A stretch of 64,000 bases of DNA from an uncultured Polaribacter sp. (GTDB lineage Bacteria; Bacteroidota; Bacteroidia; Flavobacteriales; Flavobacteriaceae): positions 1-64,000 of the forward strand of contig NZ_CANMVP010000018.1 of assembly GCF_947501385.1 (NCBI RefSeq). The letters run 5' to 3'. Below are positions 17,204-26,725 of this stretch, one piece after another. Each line of letters starts with the position of its first letter. Within the stretch, counting starts at the first letter, position 1. The position numbers and the translations under genes were made by a program. The notes under the pieces are model-generated. The model was not told the DNA's origin, did not search any database, and was given only the letters and a program-made list of their open reading frames with translations.

Positions 17204-18157
17204 TTAAAACAATTGTGATGCAATCGCATGCACATTATCACTTTTACCCATAGAATAATAGTGTAAAACTGGTACATTTGCTGCTAATAATTCTCTCGAT
17301 TGCTGAATTGCCCATTCAACACCAACCTGACGAACCTCTTTATTTGTCTTGCAATTTTGTATTTCATTAATTAATTGTTCTGGCAAATCTATTTTAAAAA
17401 CCTGTGGCAATAACTGCATGTGTTTTTTAATCGCAATAGGTTTTATTCCTGGTATAATTGGTACATGAATCCCTATTTCTTTTGCTGCTTCCACAAACTC
17501 GAAATATTTGTTATTATCGAAAAACATTTGTGTTACTATATAATCTGCACCAGCATCTACTTTTTCTTTCAGTCGTTTTAAATCGGTTTGTAAAGAAGGA
17601 GCTTCTAAATGTTTTTCTGGATATCCTGCAACACCAATACAAAAACTTGTACAATCATTCGATTCAATTACATCATGCAAATACTTTCCGCAATTCAAGT
17701 TCTTAATTTGATCCACCAATTGAGTCGCATATTCATGTCCGCCTTCAGATGCAGAAAAATATTTTTGATGACTCATTGCATCTCCTCTCAATGCCATCAC
17801 ATTGTCAATTCCTAAGTAATGACAATCTACTAACAAATATTCTGTTTCTTCTTTAGAAAAACCTCCACAAAGTACATGTGGAACCGTATCTACGTCATAT
17901 TTATGCTTAATTGCCGCACAAATACCTACTGTTCCAGGTCTCATTCTTGTTACTTTTCGGTCTAACAAACCTTCTTTCTCTATGTACACGTATTCTTCTC
18001 TAGACGTTGTAACGTCTATAAAAGGCGGATTAAATTCCATCAACGGATCTATATTATTGTACAATTCCTGAATGCTATTTCCTTTTTTTGGTGGAATAAT
18101 TTCAAAAGAAAATAATGTTTTTCCGTCTGCTTTTTTAATGTGTTCTGTAATTTTCAT
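17204..18157 (-). CDS. metF: 5,10-methylenetetrahydrofolate reductase
   Basis: The 317-residue enzyme reduces 5,10-methylene-THF to 5-methyl-THF with an FAD cofactor and supplies the methyl group for methionine synthase. Family marks include FSFEIIPPKKG at the N-terminus (with the catalytic Glu), VTTSREE, HVLCGGFSKEE, NVMALRGD and DYIVTQMFFDN. The length matches bacterial MetF. It is the last gene of a unit that runs SAM-I riboswitch, metH N-terminal gene, metH C-terminal gene, metF, and is separated from metH by 119 bases that hold a REP-like palindrome. Confidence 0.96.
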   Translation of the reverse strand: MKITEHIKKADGKTLFSFEIIPPKKGNSIQELYNNIDPLMEFNPPFIDVTTSREEYVYIEKEGLLDRKVTRMRPGTVGICAAIKHKYDVDTVPHVLCGGFSKEETEYLLVDCHYLGIDNVMALRGDAMSHQKYFSASEGGHEYATQLVDQIKNLNCGKYLHDVIESNDCTSFCIGVAGYPEKHLEAPSLQTDLKRLKEKVDAGADYIVTQMFFDNNKYFEFVEAAKEIGIHVPIIPGIKPIAIKKHMQLLPQVFKIDLPEQLINEIQNCKTNKEVRQVGVEWAIQQSRELLAANVPVLHYYSMGKSDNVHAIASQLF

Positions 18158-18164
18158 AAAACCA

Positions 18165-18202
18165 GCCCCCTAATCCCCAAAAGGGGAATTCTTACTTGGG
18201 CG
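18165..18202. repeat. REP-like palindrome, CCCCT...AGGGG family, between metF and metH
   Basis: GCCCCCTAATCCCC-aaa-AGGGGAATTCTTACTTGGGC: nested palindromes, an inner CCCC/GGGG and an outer GCCC/GGGC. Same family as the ends of the DUF559 insertion in metH. Confidence 0.8.
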
Positions 18203-18276
18203 AAATAAGAATTATAATTATTTATTTTAATGTTTTTTCCAATCTTTCACAAGAGTGTTTCTTCCATTCGGGAAGA

Positions 18277-21200
18277 TTAAGATGGACTTTCTGCTAAATT
18301 AGGATGCAACCATTTTCTAGCTTTCTCTTTTGTAATTCCTTTTCTTTCTGCAAAATCAGTTACTTGGTCCTCTGTAATTTTACCCAATCCAAAATATTTG
18401 GCTTCTTTGTTGGCAAAATAATAACCCGATACCGCTGCTGCTGGCCACATGGCTAAACTTTCTGTCAATGTAACACCAATTTTTTCTTCCACGTTTAGCA
18501 ACTCCCAAATGGTTTCTTTTTCTAAATGATCTGGACAGGCAGGATAACCTGGCGCGGGCCTGATTCCTTTATAACTTTCTTTTATTAAATCGTCATTCGT
18601 CAATCCTTCATCAGCATCATACCCCCAATGTTTTGTACGTACTTGTTTGTGTAGATATTCTGCCAAAGCTTCTGCAAATCTATCTGCAATGGCTTGCGCC
18701 ATAATTGCATTGTAATCGTCTTCTTTGGCTTTGTAACGATCTGCTAGTTCTTGCGCACCATAAATAGCCACACAAAAAGCACCCATATAATCCGTTCTAC
18801 TTGTTTCTTTTGGTGCAATAAAATCTGCTAAGGCTAAATTAGGAATGCCTTCACGCTTTTTTAATTGCTGACGTAAAGTTCTAAAAACTACTGTTTTTCT
18901 TTTTTGCGATATGTCTGGTCGAGCGCAGTCGAGACCTTCTTTAACCTCTCGACTGCGCTCGAAGTGACGTGGTTTTGTCTGCACTTCAATATCATCATCA
19001 TTCATTGTATTTGCTTCAAACAAACCAAAAATAGCTTTCGGTTTTAACAATTGCTTTGCAATAATTTCTTTAATCATTATCTGTGCTTCGTCATACATTA
19101 TGGTAGCTTGTTCACCCACAACTTCATCTGTTAAAATAGCTGGATATTTCCCATGTAAATCCCAACTTCTAAAAAACGGACTCCAATCTATAAATGGTAT
19201 TAATTCTTTTAAACTTAATTGTTCTAAAACTTGGATTCCTAGTTCTTTTGGTTTTACAATTTCAGACGTTTCCCAATCAATTTTATATTTTCTTTTTCGT
19301 GCTTCTTTTATTGAAATGTATGCTTTTTCTTTTCCTCGTTTTAAAAACTTGGTTCTGAATTCATCATACTCTTTTTTTAGTTTTGCTGTATACAGATGAG
19401 ACGTTTTCTTATTTAATAAATCTCCCACAACGGTTACTGCTCTAGAGGCGTCATTTACATGTACAACTGCATTTTTATATTGTGTATCAATTTTTACTGC
19501 CGTATGCGCTTTTGAGGTTGTTGCGCCACCAATTAACAACGGAACTTTAAAATCTTGACGTTCCATTTCTTTCGCTAAATACACCATTTCATCTAAAGAA
19601 GGTGTAATTAATCCACTTAAACCAATGACATCTACATTCTCTTTTTTAGCAGTTTCGATAATTTTTTCTGGTGGAACCATCACACCTAAATCGACAATTT
19701 CATAATTATTACAACCTAAAACAACACTCACTATATTTTTACCAATATCATGTACATCGCCTTTTACAGTTGCCATTAAAATCTTGCCAGCCCCCTCCGC
19801 CTCCGAAGAGGGAACTTGAGCTACTTTTCTGATAACTTCTATGACTTTGTCTAAATTAAATAAAACATCTTCATTTGTAAAACGAACAACTGAAAGTCCT
19901 TTACTTTCTAACCATTCCGTTCGATTTTTATCACTTTCTCTATTTTCTGGTAACTGATGGATTAATCCATCTATTTCAATTACTAATTTCAGTTTTAAAC
20001 AAATAAAATCTGTAATATATTGACCTATTATATGTTGCTGTCTAAACTTATGATTATCTAGTTGCTTATTACTTAAAACACTCCATAGCATTTTTTCAGC
20101 TTCTGTTGGTTTGTTTCTCATTTCTTTAGCAAACTCTTTTAAACGACCATACAACACTGGGTCTGCTAGTTTTCTATAATCTATTTGTTCGGTCTGCTGA
20201 GTAGTTCCCCCATTGGGGGCGGAGGGAGCTTTTTTCTTTGCCTCCTCAATATAAGGGTTCAGATATGCAACCGCTTTTTTCATCACACGTGCCGATTTTA
20301 CTACTTGCGGCAAAAACATTTTTCCTGCGCCAAATAGATCTCCAACTACGTTCATGCCAATCATTAAATGGCCTTCAATAACTTCGATTGGTTTTGCTGC
20401 TTCTTGTCTTGCCGTTTCTACATCTTCAATAATAAAAGCATCAATTCCTTTTACCAAAGCATGTGTAATTCTATCTTGTAATGGTTTTTCTCTCCAAGAT
20501 ACATCAACGGTTTTCCCTACTTTAGATCCTTTTACTGTTTCAGCAAAATCTAACAAACGCTCGGTAGCATCTTCTCTCCTATTTAAAATAACATCTTCTA
20601 CGCGCTCTAATAAATCTTTAGGAATATCATCATATATTTCTAACATTGCAGGATTTACAATCCCAATATTCATACCTGCTTGAATGGCATGGTATAAAAA
20701 CACCGAATGCATGGCTTCACGAACGCCGTTATTTCCTCTAAAAGAAAATGATACATTACTTACACCGCCACTTACAGAAACATTTGGTAAATTTTGCCGT
20801 ACCCAACGGGTTGCTTCAATAAAATCGATGGCATTTCTTTTGTGTTCATCCATTCCTGTTGCTACAGGAAAAATATTTAAATCGAAAATGATATCTTCAG
20901 ATGGAAAGTTGACGATATTTACTAAAACGTCATAAGAACGTTTGGCAATTTCTATTCTTCTTTGGTAATTATCTGCTTGTCCAACTTCATCAAACGCCAT
21001 AATAATTACAGCGGCTCCGTAGCGCTTTATCTGTTTCGCTTCCCAAATAAATTTCTCTTCACCTTCTTTTAAGGAAATTGAATTGACCACACATTTGCCT
21101 TGTACTACCTGTAAACCCGCCTCGATAATTTCCCATTTGGAACTATCAATCATAATTGGAACTCTACAAATATCTGGTTCGGCTGCAATTAAATTTAGGA

Positions 21201-21507
21201 AACGAACCATGGCTTCTTTTCCGTCAATTAAGCCATCATCGAAATTAATATCTATAATTTGTGCGCCACCATCTACTTGATGCCTTGCAACCTCTAAAGC
21301 TTCATCGTATTTTTCTTCTTTAATTAAACGTAAGAATTTTTTAGAGCCCGCTACATTTGTACGTTCTCCAACATTGATGAAATTGCTGTTTTCGTTTAAA
21401 ACCAAAGGCTCTAAACCAGACAATTTCATATATTTGCGCGCCTCTCCAACCTCTACCCAAACAGAAGAGGCTTTTTGGAACTGTTTATCTTCATTTTTCT
21501 TGTTCAT
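18277..21507 (-). CDS. metH: Methionine synthase, pterin-, B12- and activation-domain subunit, with two in-frame insertions
   Basis: This is the second part of a split cobalamin-dependent methionine synthase. Order: pterin-binding domain (about 25-290, [11 protein letters not shown]), cap (about 310-425), B12 domain (about 574-720, with axial His in [11 protein letters not shown] and later [11 protein letters not shown]) and the AdoMet activation domain to the end ([12 protein letters not shown]). Two segments are foreign. Residues 427-573 hold a DUF559 endonuclease-like domain bounded by 26-bp inverted repeats. Residues about 847-866 are the translation of a REP-like palindrome. Both keep the frame, so the 1,076-residue protein may still work; both fall where an inserted loop might be tolerated (cap/B12 linker and activation domain). 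The N-terminal homocysteine-binding part is the adjacent gene, 49 bases upstream. Confidence 0.93.
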   Translation of the reverse strand: MNKKNEDKQFQKASSVWVEVGEARKYMKLSGLEPLVLNENSNFINVGERTNVAGSKKFLRLIKEEKYDEALEVARHQVDGGAQIIDINFDDGLIDGKEAMVRFLNLIAAEPDICRVPIMIDSSKWEIIEAGLQVVQGKCVVNSISLKEGEEKFIWEAKQIKRYGAAVIIMAFDEVGQADNYQRRIEIAKRSYDVLVNIVNFPSEDIIFDLNIFPVATGMDEHKRNAIDFIEATRWVRQNLPNVSVSGGVSNVSFSFRGNNGVREAMHSVFLYHAIQAGMNIGIVNPAMLEIYDDIPKDLLERVEDVILNRREDATERLLDFAETVKGSKVGKTVDVSWREKPLQDRITHALVKGIDAFIIEDVETARQEAAKPIEVIEGHLMIGMNVVGDLFGAGKMFLPQVVKSARVMKKAVAYLNPYIEEAKKKAPSAPNGGTTQQTEQIDYRKLADPVLYGRLKEFAKEMRNKPTEAEKMLWSVLSNKQLDNHKFRQQHIIGQYITDFICLKLKLVIEIDGLIHQLPENRESDKNRTEWLESKGLSVVRFTNEDVLFNLDKVIEVIRKVAQVPSSEAEGAGKILMATVKGDVHDIGKNIVSVVLGCNNYEIVDLGVMVPPEKIIETAKKENVDVIGLSGLITPSLDEMVYLAKEMERQDFKVPLLIGGATTSKAHTAVKIDTQYKNAVVHVNDASRAVTVVGDLLNKKTSHLYTAKLKKEYDEFRTKFLKRGKEKAYISIKEARKRKYKIDWETSEIVKPKELGIQVLEQLSLKELIPFIDWSPFFRSWDLHGKYPAILTDEVVGEQATIMYDEAQIMIKEIIAKQLLKPKAIFGLFEANTMNDDDIEVQTKPRHFERSREVKEGLDCARPDISQKRKTVVFRTLRQQLKKREGIPNLALADFIAPKETSRTDYMGAFCVAIYGAQELADRYKAKEDDYNAIMAQAIADRFAEALAEYLHKQVRTKHWGYDADEGLTNDDLIKESYKGIRPAPGYPACPDHLEKETIWELLNVEEKIGVTLTESLAMWPAAAVSGYYFANKEAKYFGLGKITEDQVTDFAERKGITKEKARKWLHPNLAESPS
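18911..18969. repeat. REP-like palindrome pair inside metH coding sequence
   Basis: TGTCTGGTCGAGCGCAGTCGAGACC, a short spacer, then CTCTCGACTGCGCTCGAAGTGAC: two copies of the TCGAGCG/AGTCGAG palindrome in opposite orientation. It is translated in frame (residues with HFERSREV and GLDCARPDI). Absent from usual MetH sequences. Confidence 0.88.
19790..20229 (-). mobile_element. DUF559 endonuclease domain insertion in metH with 26-bp inverted ends
   Basis: The segment runs from 20229 to 19790 in metH sense. Its ends (19790-19815 and 20204-20229) are inverted repeats with 21 of 26 positions identical, of the CCCCT/AGGGG palindrome type. Between them lies a DUF559 (Vsr-like, PD-(D/E)xK-type) domain: [25 protein letters not shown] and LKLVIEIDG with the acidic residues kept, then [10 protein letters not shown]. 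The reading frame is continuous with MetH on both sides. DUF559 proteins are normally free-standing proteins of about 120 residues. This looks like a mobile endonuclease cassette caught in a host gene. Confidence 0.85.
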
Positions 21508-21556
21508 TTTCGGGCTAATTCTTTTCTATTAAATAAGAACTCTAGATAATTTTTTT

Positions 21557-22582
21557 CTAAACCAGCTTCCCTTCCCTTTGGGAAGGGATTGAGGCATGGG
21601 CTCTTGGTTTATATTTCTTTGCAATATTTGCAATTTCTCTAATATGTTCAGGTGCTGTTCCACAGCAACCTCCAATAATATTTATTAAGCCTTTCTTTAA
21701 ATATTCTTCAATTTGCTCGCCCATTTCTTCAGGCGTTTCATCATATTCACCGAAAGCATTTGGCAATCCTGCGTTTGGATGCGCAGAAATGGCAAAATCT
21801 GTTTTATTAGCAATGGCTTCTAAATGTGGTTGTAGTAAATTGGCTCCCAAAGCACAATTAAAACCGATAGATAATAATGGAATATGAGAAACAGAAATTA
21901 AAAAAGCCTCTGCGGTTTGCCCAGACAATGTTCTTCCTGAAGCATCTGTTATGGTACCGCTTAACATGATAGGAATATCGATTTGACGTTCTTCTTTCAC
22001 CTCTTCAATAGCAAACAAAGCCGCTTTTGCATTTAAGGTGTCAAAGACAGTCTCCACCAATAACATATCAACTCCGCCATCTAATAAAGCTTCTGTTTGT
22101 TGTTTGTAGGCAATTCTCAAATCATTAAAAGTTACCGCTCTATAACCAGGGTCGTTTACGTCTGGAGACATACTCGCTGTTCTATTGGTTGGGCCAATTG
22201 AACCCGCTACAAAACGTGGTTTGTGTGGTTCTTTTGCTGTAAATTCTTCAGCAACTTCTTTCGCAATTTTTGCAGATTGATAATTGAGTTCGTAGACCAA
22301 ATCTTCCATTTGGTAATCTGCCATGGCAATGGTAGTTCCCGAAAAAGTATTGGTTTCTATAATGTCTGCACCTGCTTCAAAATATTTTCCGTGTATGGTT
22401 TTGATGGCTTCTGGCTGGGTAATCGACAACAAGTCGTTATTTCCTTGAAGCGGTGTTGGATAGTCTTTAAAGCGTTCGCCTCTAAAGTCTTCTTCGGTGA
22501 ATTTATAGGCTTGTAACATGGTGCCCATAGCGCCATCTAAGATTAAAATTCGTTTTTGTAATGCTTTGTAAATGTTTGACAT
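21557..22582 (-). CDS. metH: Methionine synthase, homocysteine-binding subunit
   Basis: The 341-residue protein equals the N-terminal homocysteine S-methyltransferase domain of MetH: ILDGAMGTMLQ at the start and zinc ligands in GFNCALG and GGCCGTAPEH. It activates homocysteine as a zinc thiolate for methylation. In Flavobacteriia this domain is commonly a separate gene in front of the rest of metH, as here (49 bases apart). The last 16 residues (PRAHASIPSQREGKLV) are encoded by a REP-like palindrome at 21562-21600, so its natural C-terminus has been replaced or extended. A SAM-I riboswitch lies in its 5' leader. Confidence 0.94.
   Translation of the reverse strand: MSNIYKALQKRILILDGAMGTMLQAYKFTEEDFRGERFKDYPTPLQGNNDLLSITQPEAIKTIHGKYFEAGADIIETNTFSGTTIAMADYQMEDLVYELNYQSAKIAKEVAEEFTAKEPHKPRFVAGSIGPTNRTASMSPDVNDPGYRAVTFNDLRIAYKQQTEALLDGGVDMLLVETVFDTLNAKAALFAIEEVKEERQIDIPIMLSGTITDASGRTLSGQTAEAFLISVSHIPLLSIGFNCALGANLLQPHLEAIANKTDFAISAHPNAGLPNAFGEYDETPEEMGEQIEEYLKKGLINIIGGCCGTAPEHIREIANIAKKYKPRAHASIPSQREGKLV
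21562..21600. repeat. REP-like palindrome forming the 3' end of the first metH gene
   Basis: Core CCCTTCCC-ttt-GGGAAGGG at 21569-21587 with outer AGCTT/GGGCT arms. It supplies the last codons and the stop codon of the homocysteine-binding subunit. Confidence 0.8.
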
Positions 22583-22675
22583 TTTTTGATATTATTATCA
22601 ATATATGTCATCAGGAAAGGTAATTTTTTCGCTGTTATCTGTCAAGTTAGCTACTGAAATAATTCAGATAAACTT

Positions 22676-22822
22676 GTAGAATGTAGCACCTTCTTTGTCT
22701 TTATATAAATTATAAATATTTTAAATTTATTTCTAAAATTTAATTATAAAGACCCTGAAATACTTCAGGGCAAGGGTTGCCAAGGCTTCAATGGGTCTAA
22801 TCCCTCTGCCTTTCGTGATAAC
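22676..22822 (-). promoter_or_regulatory. SAM-I (S-box) riboswitch before metH
   Basis: On the minus strand the order of conserved blocks is GTTATCACGAAAGGCAGAGGG, GACCC, GAAGCCTTGGCAACCC, a long variable arm that includes a CCCTGAA/TTCAGGG hairpin, then GAAGGTGCTACATTCTAC. This is the SAM-I aptamer order. It lies 94 bases upstream of the homocysteine-binding subunit start and should lower metH-metF expression when SAM is high. A GTT(T)ATCTG/CAGATAAC stem downstream (22624-22674 region) may be the expression platform. An AT-rich inverted repeat at 22850-22880 probably ends cysM. It accounts for most of the 340-base gene-free stretch here. Confidence 0.88.
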
Positions 22823-22849
22823 GTAAATCAATAAGTTTATGAACTGAAC

Positions 22850-22880
22850 TACAAATAAACGGATTATTTTTTTATTTGTA
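22850..22880 (-). terminator. Candidate terminator of cysM
   Basis: TACAAATAAA (22850-22859) and TTTATTTGTA (22871-22880) form an AT-rich stem 42 bases after the cysM stop codon. It is weak but placed correctly. Confidence 0.45.
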
Positions 22881-22922
22881 GAATTAATGGGATTAAATTT
22901 AAATAGGGAAGTATAGATTTTG

Positions 22923-23816
22923 CTAATCCTTTTCGAAAAGCGTAGATGATAAATATCGGTCTCCTCTATCGCAAACAATTGCCACCACAACGCCTTTTTC
23001 TAATTTCTCTGCAACTTTTATGGCGGTTGCTATAGAACCTCCACTACTCATTCCTGCAAAAATGCCTTCTTCTTCCGCTAACCTTTGTGTCATTTCTTTT
23101 GCTTCTTCTTCACTAACTTCTATCACTTGATCTACTTTTGATCGGGTAAAAATTGCTGGCAAATATTCTTCTGGCCATTTTCTAATTCCGGGAATTTTAG
23201 CATCATCTTTAGGTTGCGCACCTATGATTCTAATGTCTTTATTTTTTTCTTTTAAAAAATCTGAAACTCCCATAATAGTTCCTGTGGTTCCCATGGCAGC
23301 TACAAAATGGGTTACTTCTCCTTCTGTATCTCTCCAAATTTCTGGACCTGTTGTTTTATAGTGTGCTTTTGAATTGTCTGGATTGTCAAATTGATTCAGT
23401 CTAAAATATCCTTTTTTATATTTCAATTTTAAGGCATGATCTCTAGAACCTTCAATTCCTAATTCTTGTGGAGTTAAAATTACTTCAGCACCATAAGCAC
23501 GCATTGTTTTTACCCTTTCTATTGTTGAATTTTCTGGTAAAACCAACACCATATGTACGCCTAGAACCTTCGCCATTAATGCCAAAGCAATACCCGTGTT
23601 TCCACTGGTAGCTTCTACCAAAGTATCTCCTTTTTTAATATTTTTTCTTCTTAGTGCTTCAGAAATCATATTATAAGCGGCTCTATCTTTTACACTTCCA
23701 CCGGGGTTGTTTCCTTCTAATTTCAGTAATAAAGTAACGCCTTCTTTTTTAAAAATTTGTTGCGCCTCCACCAATGGTGTATTTCCAACAAAATCTATGA
23801 TACTTTTGGTTTTCAT
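22923..23816 (-). CDS. cysM: Cysteine synthase (O-acetylserine sulfhydrylase)
   Basis: The 297-residue pyridoxal-phosphate enzyme makes cysteine from O-acetylserine and sulfide. The cofactor lysine is in GGSVKDRAAYN, the substrate loop in VEATSGNTGIAL and the phosphate-binding turn in MGTTGTIMG. It is shorter than CysK and closer to CysM. The gene begins four bases after cysE ends, so the pair that makes and consumes O-acetylserine is tightly coupled. It is the last gene of the minus-strand cys unit. Confidence 0.95.
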   Translation of the reverse strand: MKTKSIIDFVGNTPLVEAQQIFKKEGVTLLLKLEGNNPGGSVKDRAAYNMISEALRRKNIKKGDTLVEATSGNTGIALALMAKVLGVHMVLVLPENSTIERVKTMRAYGAEVILTPQELGIEGSRDHALKLKYKKGYFRLNQFDNPDNSKAHYKTTGPEIWRDTEGEVTHFVAAMGTTGTIMGVSDFLKEKNKDIRIIGAQPKDDAKIPGIRKWPEEYLPAIFTRSKVDQVIEVSEEEAKEMTQRLAEEEGIFAGMSSGGSIATAIKVAEKLEKGVVVAIVCDRGDRYLSSTLFEKD

Positions 23817-23820
23817 ATGA

Positions 23821-24576
23821 TTAACTTCTTTGAAAAATTTTATTTTCTGAGTGTACCGTAACTACAGAATTTTCTGATATAGATGCTGTAATACAAACAT
23901 TTGCGCCAATTACAGAATTTTCTCCAATAACAACATCACCTCCTAAAATAGTTGCATTTGCATAAATAATTACATTACTTTCTATGGTTGGATGTCTTTT
24001 TGTGGAGGCCATACTTTTTTTGACCTGAATTCCGCCTAAAGTAACCCCTTGAAAAATGGTTACGTTATCTCTTATAATGGTGGTTTCACCAATTACAATT
24101 CCAGTTGCGTGATCAATAAAAAATGAATCCCCAATTTCTGCTCCTGGATGAATATCTGTACCTGTGGTACTGTGTGCAAATTCGCTCATCATTCTTGGTA
24201 AGACAGGAATTTCTTGTTTTAATAACTGATTGCTCAATCGATACACCGCAATTGCATAAAATCCAGGATATGCCAAATAAACTTCGCGTAGACTTTTTGC
24301 AGCAGGATCACTTTTTAAAGCTGCCAATGCATCTAGATCTAGCTTTCTTCTAATTTCTAGAAAAGAATTTTCAAAATTTGTCCAATAACATTCTTCATTT
24401 TTTATCGTTAACCTTTCTAATATTTTAAAAAATTTATTTTTAGTATGCACGCCTTTTTCTTGTTGATAATTTTCATCAAACAAACAATTAATCAGTTCTT
24501 TTGTAAAAATCTCTACAGCATCTCTTAGACACATACTGTAATTTTTAACTTGAACTTTTTGTGCTACTTCTTTCAT
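23821..24576 (-). CDS. cysE: Serine O-acetyltransferase
   Basis: The 251-residue protein has an N-terminal helical domain (about 1-110) and a left-handed beta helix of hexapeptide repeats ([31 protein letters not shown]). The catalytic His is in IDHATG. It transfers acetyl from acetyl-CoA to serine, the entry to cysteine. It resembles the EpsC-type SATs of Bacteroidetes. It lies 8 bases after the ferredoxin gene and 4 before cysM. Confidence 0.95.
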   Translation of the reverse strand: MKEVAQKVQVKNYSMCLRDAVEIFTKELINCLFDENYQQEKGVHTKNKFFKILERLTIKNEECYWTNFENSFLEIRRKLDLDALAALKSDPAAKSLREVYLAYPGFYAIAVYRLSNQLLKQEIPVLPRMMSEFAHSTTGTDIHPGAEIGDSFFIDHATGIVIGETTIIRDNVTIFQGVTLGGIQVKKSMASTKRHPTIESNVIIYANATILGGDVVIGENSVIGANVCITASISENSVVTVHSENKIFQRS

Positions 24577-24584
24577 TTTTGATT

Positions 24585-24914
24585 TTAAGATTCAGGTGCT
24601 AATTCTACTTCTAAACCGTTAATTTCTGGTGTCATTTGAATTTGACAACCTAATCTGCTATTGTCTTCTACATGAAATGCTTCTGCTAACATGGCATCTT
24701 CATCATCTGATATTTCTGGTAATTCGTGATTTGACTTTACATAACATTGGCAGGAAGCACACATAGCCATACCTCCGCAAATACCAATAGTTCCTTCTTC
24801 TGCTAGCTCGTAAGAACGTACAACCTCCATCAAATTCATTGCCATATCTGTTGGCGCAACAACATTATGGGTTACACCATTTCTGTCTGTTATTTTTATA
24901 TTGATGTCTTGCAT
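24585..24914 (-). CDS. 2Fe-2S ferredoxin (adrenodoxin type)
   Basis: The 109-residue protein has the four cluster cysteines of vertebrate/bacterial adrenodoxin-type ferredoxins: C-G-G-M-A-M-C-x-x-C ([10 protein letters not shown]) and Cys in LGCQIQ. It carries single electrons from the NADPH-dependent reductase encoded just upstream to the siroheme sulfite reductase of the same cluster. That partner assignment is from gene order. The start at 24914 is an ATG directly after the preceding gene region. Confidence 0.93.
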   Translation of the reverse strand: MQDINIKITDRNGVTHNVVAPTDMAMNLMEVVRSYELAEEGTIGICGGMAMCASCQCYVKSNHELPEISDDEDAMLAEAFHVEDNSRLGCQIQMTPEINGLEVELAPES

Positions 24915-24970
24915 CTAATCTTTCTTTTATTGTATTGTCTGCAAAGTTACACAAACCTAACAACAATTTA

Positions 24971-26026
24971 TTATTGAATTGCTTTTACAACAGCTTTTGG
25001 TGCTTCTTTTCTTGTTCCATCAAAACCATCTACACCACCTACGGTTGTATATTTCATCACATATTTTTTATTGGGAAAGATTCTTTTATAAGCACTTTGA
25101 CACATTAAAGTGGCTTCGTGAAAACCACATAAAATCAATTTTAATTTTCCTGGATAGGTGTTTACGTCTCCTATTGCATAAATTCCAGGTATGTTTGTTT
25201 GATAATCTAAAGAATTGTTGACTTTAATAGCATTTTTCTCGATTTCTAAACCCCAGTTTCCAATGGGTCCTAACTTTGGTGACAAGCCGAAAAGCGGAAT
25301 AAAATGATCTGCATCTATGATAAAAGCGTCTTCTCCTTTTTTCTGTACTGCAACTCCTGTTACTTTATCTGTGCCTAAAATACCTTTCACTTCAGCAGGA
25401 GTAATTAAATTTATTTTTCCTAAATTTTTTAATTCTTGAACTTTTTCAACAGAATCTAAAGCACCTCTAAATTCGTTTCTTCGATGTATTAACGTTACTT
25501 CTGAAGCCACATTAGATAAGAAAATTGCCCAATCTAAAGCAGAGTCTCCACCTCCTGAAATCACCACTTTTTTATTTCTGTACAATTCTGGTTCTTTAAT
25601 AATGTATTCCACACCTTTATCCTCAAAATCTAAAATAGTAGGAATCAGTGGTTTTCTTGGTTCAAAAGATCCCAAACCGCCAGCAATTGCCACAATTTTT
25701 GCATGGTGTTTTGTTCCCTTATTGGTCATGACAATAAAAGTACCATCCCCTAGTTTTTCAATAGTTTCAGCTCTTTCTCCCAAGGTAAAACCAGGTTCAA
25801 ACTGTTTGCTTTGTTCTAATAAATTCTTTGTTAAATCTCCCGCTAAAATTTCTGGAAATCCAGGAATATCATAAATTGGTTTCTTCGGGTAAATCTCTGA
25901 ACATTGCCCTCCGGGTTGTGGTAAAGCATCAATTAAATGACATTTTAGTTTTAATAAACCTGCTTCAAAAACTGTAAATAAACCTGTGGGTCCTGCTCCT
26001 ATAATTAGGATATCTGTTGTAATCAT
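24971..26026 (-). CDS. Ferredoxin--NADP+ reductase, thioredoxin-reductase-like type
   Basis: I start at 26026 (MITTDILIIGAGPTGLF); the extra residues up to 26083 come from repeat DNA. The 351-residue flavoprotein has an FAD site GAGPTG, an NADP site GGGDSALDWA and a final GDVNTYPGKLKLI. It lacks the CxxC of true thioredoxin reductases, as expected for the FNR type found in Bacillus YumC and Bacteroidetes. It should reduce the 2Fe-2S ferredoxin for sulfite reduction. Confidence 0.9.
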   Translation of the reverse strand: MITTDILIIGAGPTGLFTVFEAGLLKLKCHLIDALPQPGGQCSEIYPKKPIYDIPGFPEILAGDLTKNLLEQSKQFEPGFTLGERAETIEKLGDGTFIVMTNKGTKHHAKIVAIAGGLGSFEPRKPLIPTILDFEDKGVEYIIKEPELYRNKKVVISGGGDSALDWAIFLSNVASEVTLIHRRNEFRGALDSVEKVQELKNLGKINLITPAEVKGILGTDKVTGVAVQKKGEDAFIIDADHFIPLFGLSPKLGPIGNWGLEIEKNAIKVNNSLDYQTNIPGIYAIGDVNTYPGKLKLILCGFHEATLMCQSAYKRIFPNKKYVMKYTTVGGVDGFDGTRKEAPKAVVKAIQ

Positions 26027-26044
26027 ATTCTTTTTTCTGATAAT

Positions 26045-26140
26045 GTTTGTCCGTTTGAACGTTCCGAAGCCTCGGAAGAGCACTCTTTAGTGCTGTTTCA
26101 ATCATATCTCAACTTCGCTCGATAAGACAATCCTCTTTAT
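26045..26140. repeat. Palindrome cluster between sirC and the ferredoxin reductase gene
   Basis: Successive short palindromes: TTCCGAAGcctCGGAA, AGCACTctttAGTGCT and a TCAACTTCGCTCGATAAGAC unit of the TCGA-type REP family. It forms the spurious N-terminal extension of the reductase reading frame. Confidence 0.6.
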
Positions 26141-26147
26141 TCTATTC

Positions 26148-26723
26148 TTATTTATGAACCAAACTTTTTGTAAACTCGTTTAGTTTTTCTACTTTTTCTT
26201 CGAAATTTCCTTTGATGGTTTTTCTATATTCATTTAAATTTTTCACCAAGTCATCTATATTTTCTGGAATTACGTCTTCAAAAAACTGACGTAATCTTTT
26301 GGCTGTTGTTGGTGATTTTCCATTCGTTGAAATCGCAACTTTTACATTTCCTTTGGTGACAATTCCGCCCATATAAAAATCACAATATGGCGGGTTATCA
26401 GCCACATTTACCAATTTTGATGCTGCTCTACAGTCTTTCCAAACTTGAACATTTACATCGGGTATATCTGTAGTGGCAACTACCATGTGTTTTCCTTTTA
26501 AATAGCTTTTTTTATAGCTATCTTTTACTAAAGTAACACAGCCTTTTTTTGCCAAAGCGATGGTACCTTCTCTAAACATGGGCGATACCATAGTAACATG
26601 CGCATCTGGACTTGACTTTAATAAAAAGGTCAATTTCTCTTCGGCTACATGACCACCTCCAACAATAAGAATGTTTAAGCTTTTTGTTTTTAAAAAGATA
26701 GGGTATAAGTTGTTTCTTTCCAT
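26148..26723 (-). CDS. Precorrin-2 dehydrogenase / sirohydrochlorin ferrochelatase-like protein (siroheme synthesis)
   Basis: I start at 26723 (MERNNLYPIFLKTKSLN) because a clear AAGGAGA ribosome site precedes it. A frame reaching 26792 exists, but its extra residues include the translation of a CCC/GGG palindrome (NLFPPLGDKRR). The 191-residue protein is the CysG N-terminal/SirC type: NAD site LIVGGGHVAEEK, TDIPDVN, DFYMGGIV and AISTNGKSPTTAKRLR. It oxidises precorrin-2 to sirohydrochlorin and may insert iron. It follows cobA, and the pair makes siroheme for the sulfite reductase upstream. Confidence 0.9.
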   Translation of the reverse strand: MERNNLYPIFLKTKSLNILIVGGGHVAEEKLTFLLKSSPDAHVTMVSPMFREGTIALAKKGCVTLVKDSYKKSYLKGKHMVVATTDIPDVNVQVWKDCRAASKLVNVADNPPYCDFYMGGIVTKGNVKVAISTNGKSPTTAKRLRQFFEDVIPENIDDLVKNLNEYRKTIKGNFEEKVEKLNEFTKSLVHK

Positions 26724-26725
26724 TC

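Noticed and set aside
18277..22582. Split metH as a broken gene
   Set aside because: Both parts have complete domains, own start codons and a short gap; a two-gene metH is normal in Flavobacteriia.
22733..22990. Minus-strand frame of 85 codons upstream of metH
   Set aside because: Covers the SAM-I riboswitch and the end of cysM; the sequence is explained by the aptamer.
26027..26083. N-terminal extension of the ferredoxin reductase
   Set aside because: Encoded by palindromic repeat DNA; the conserved protein starts at 26026.
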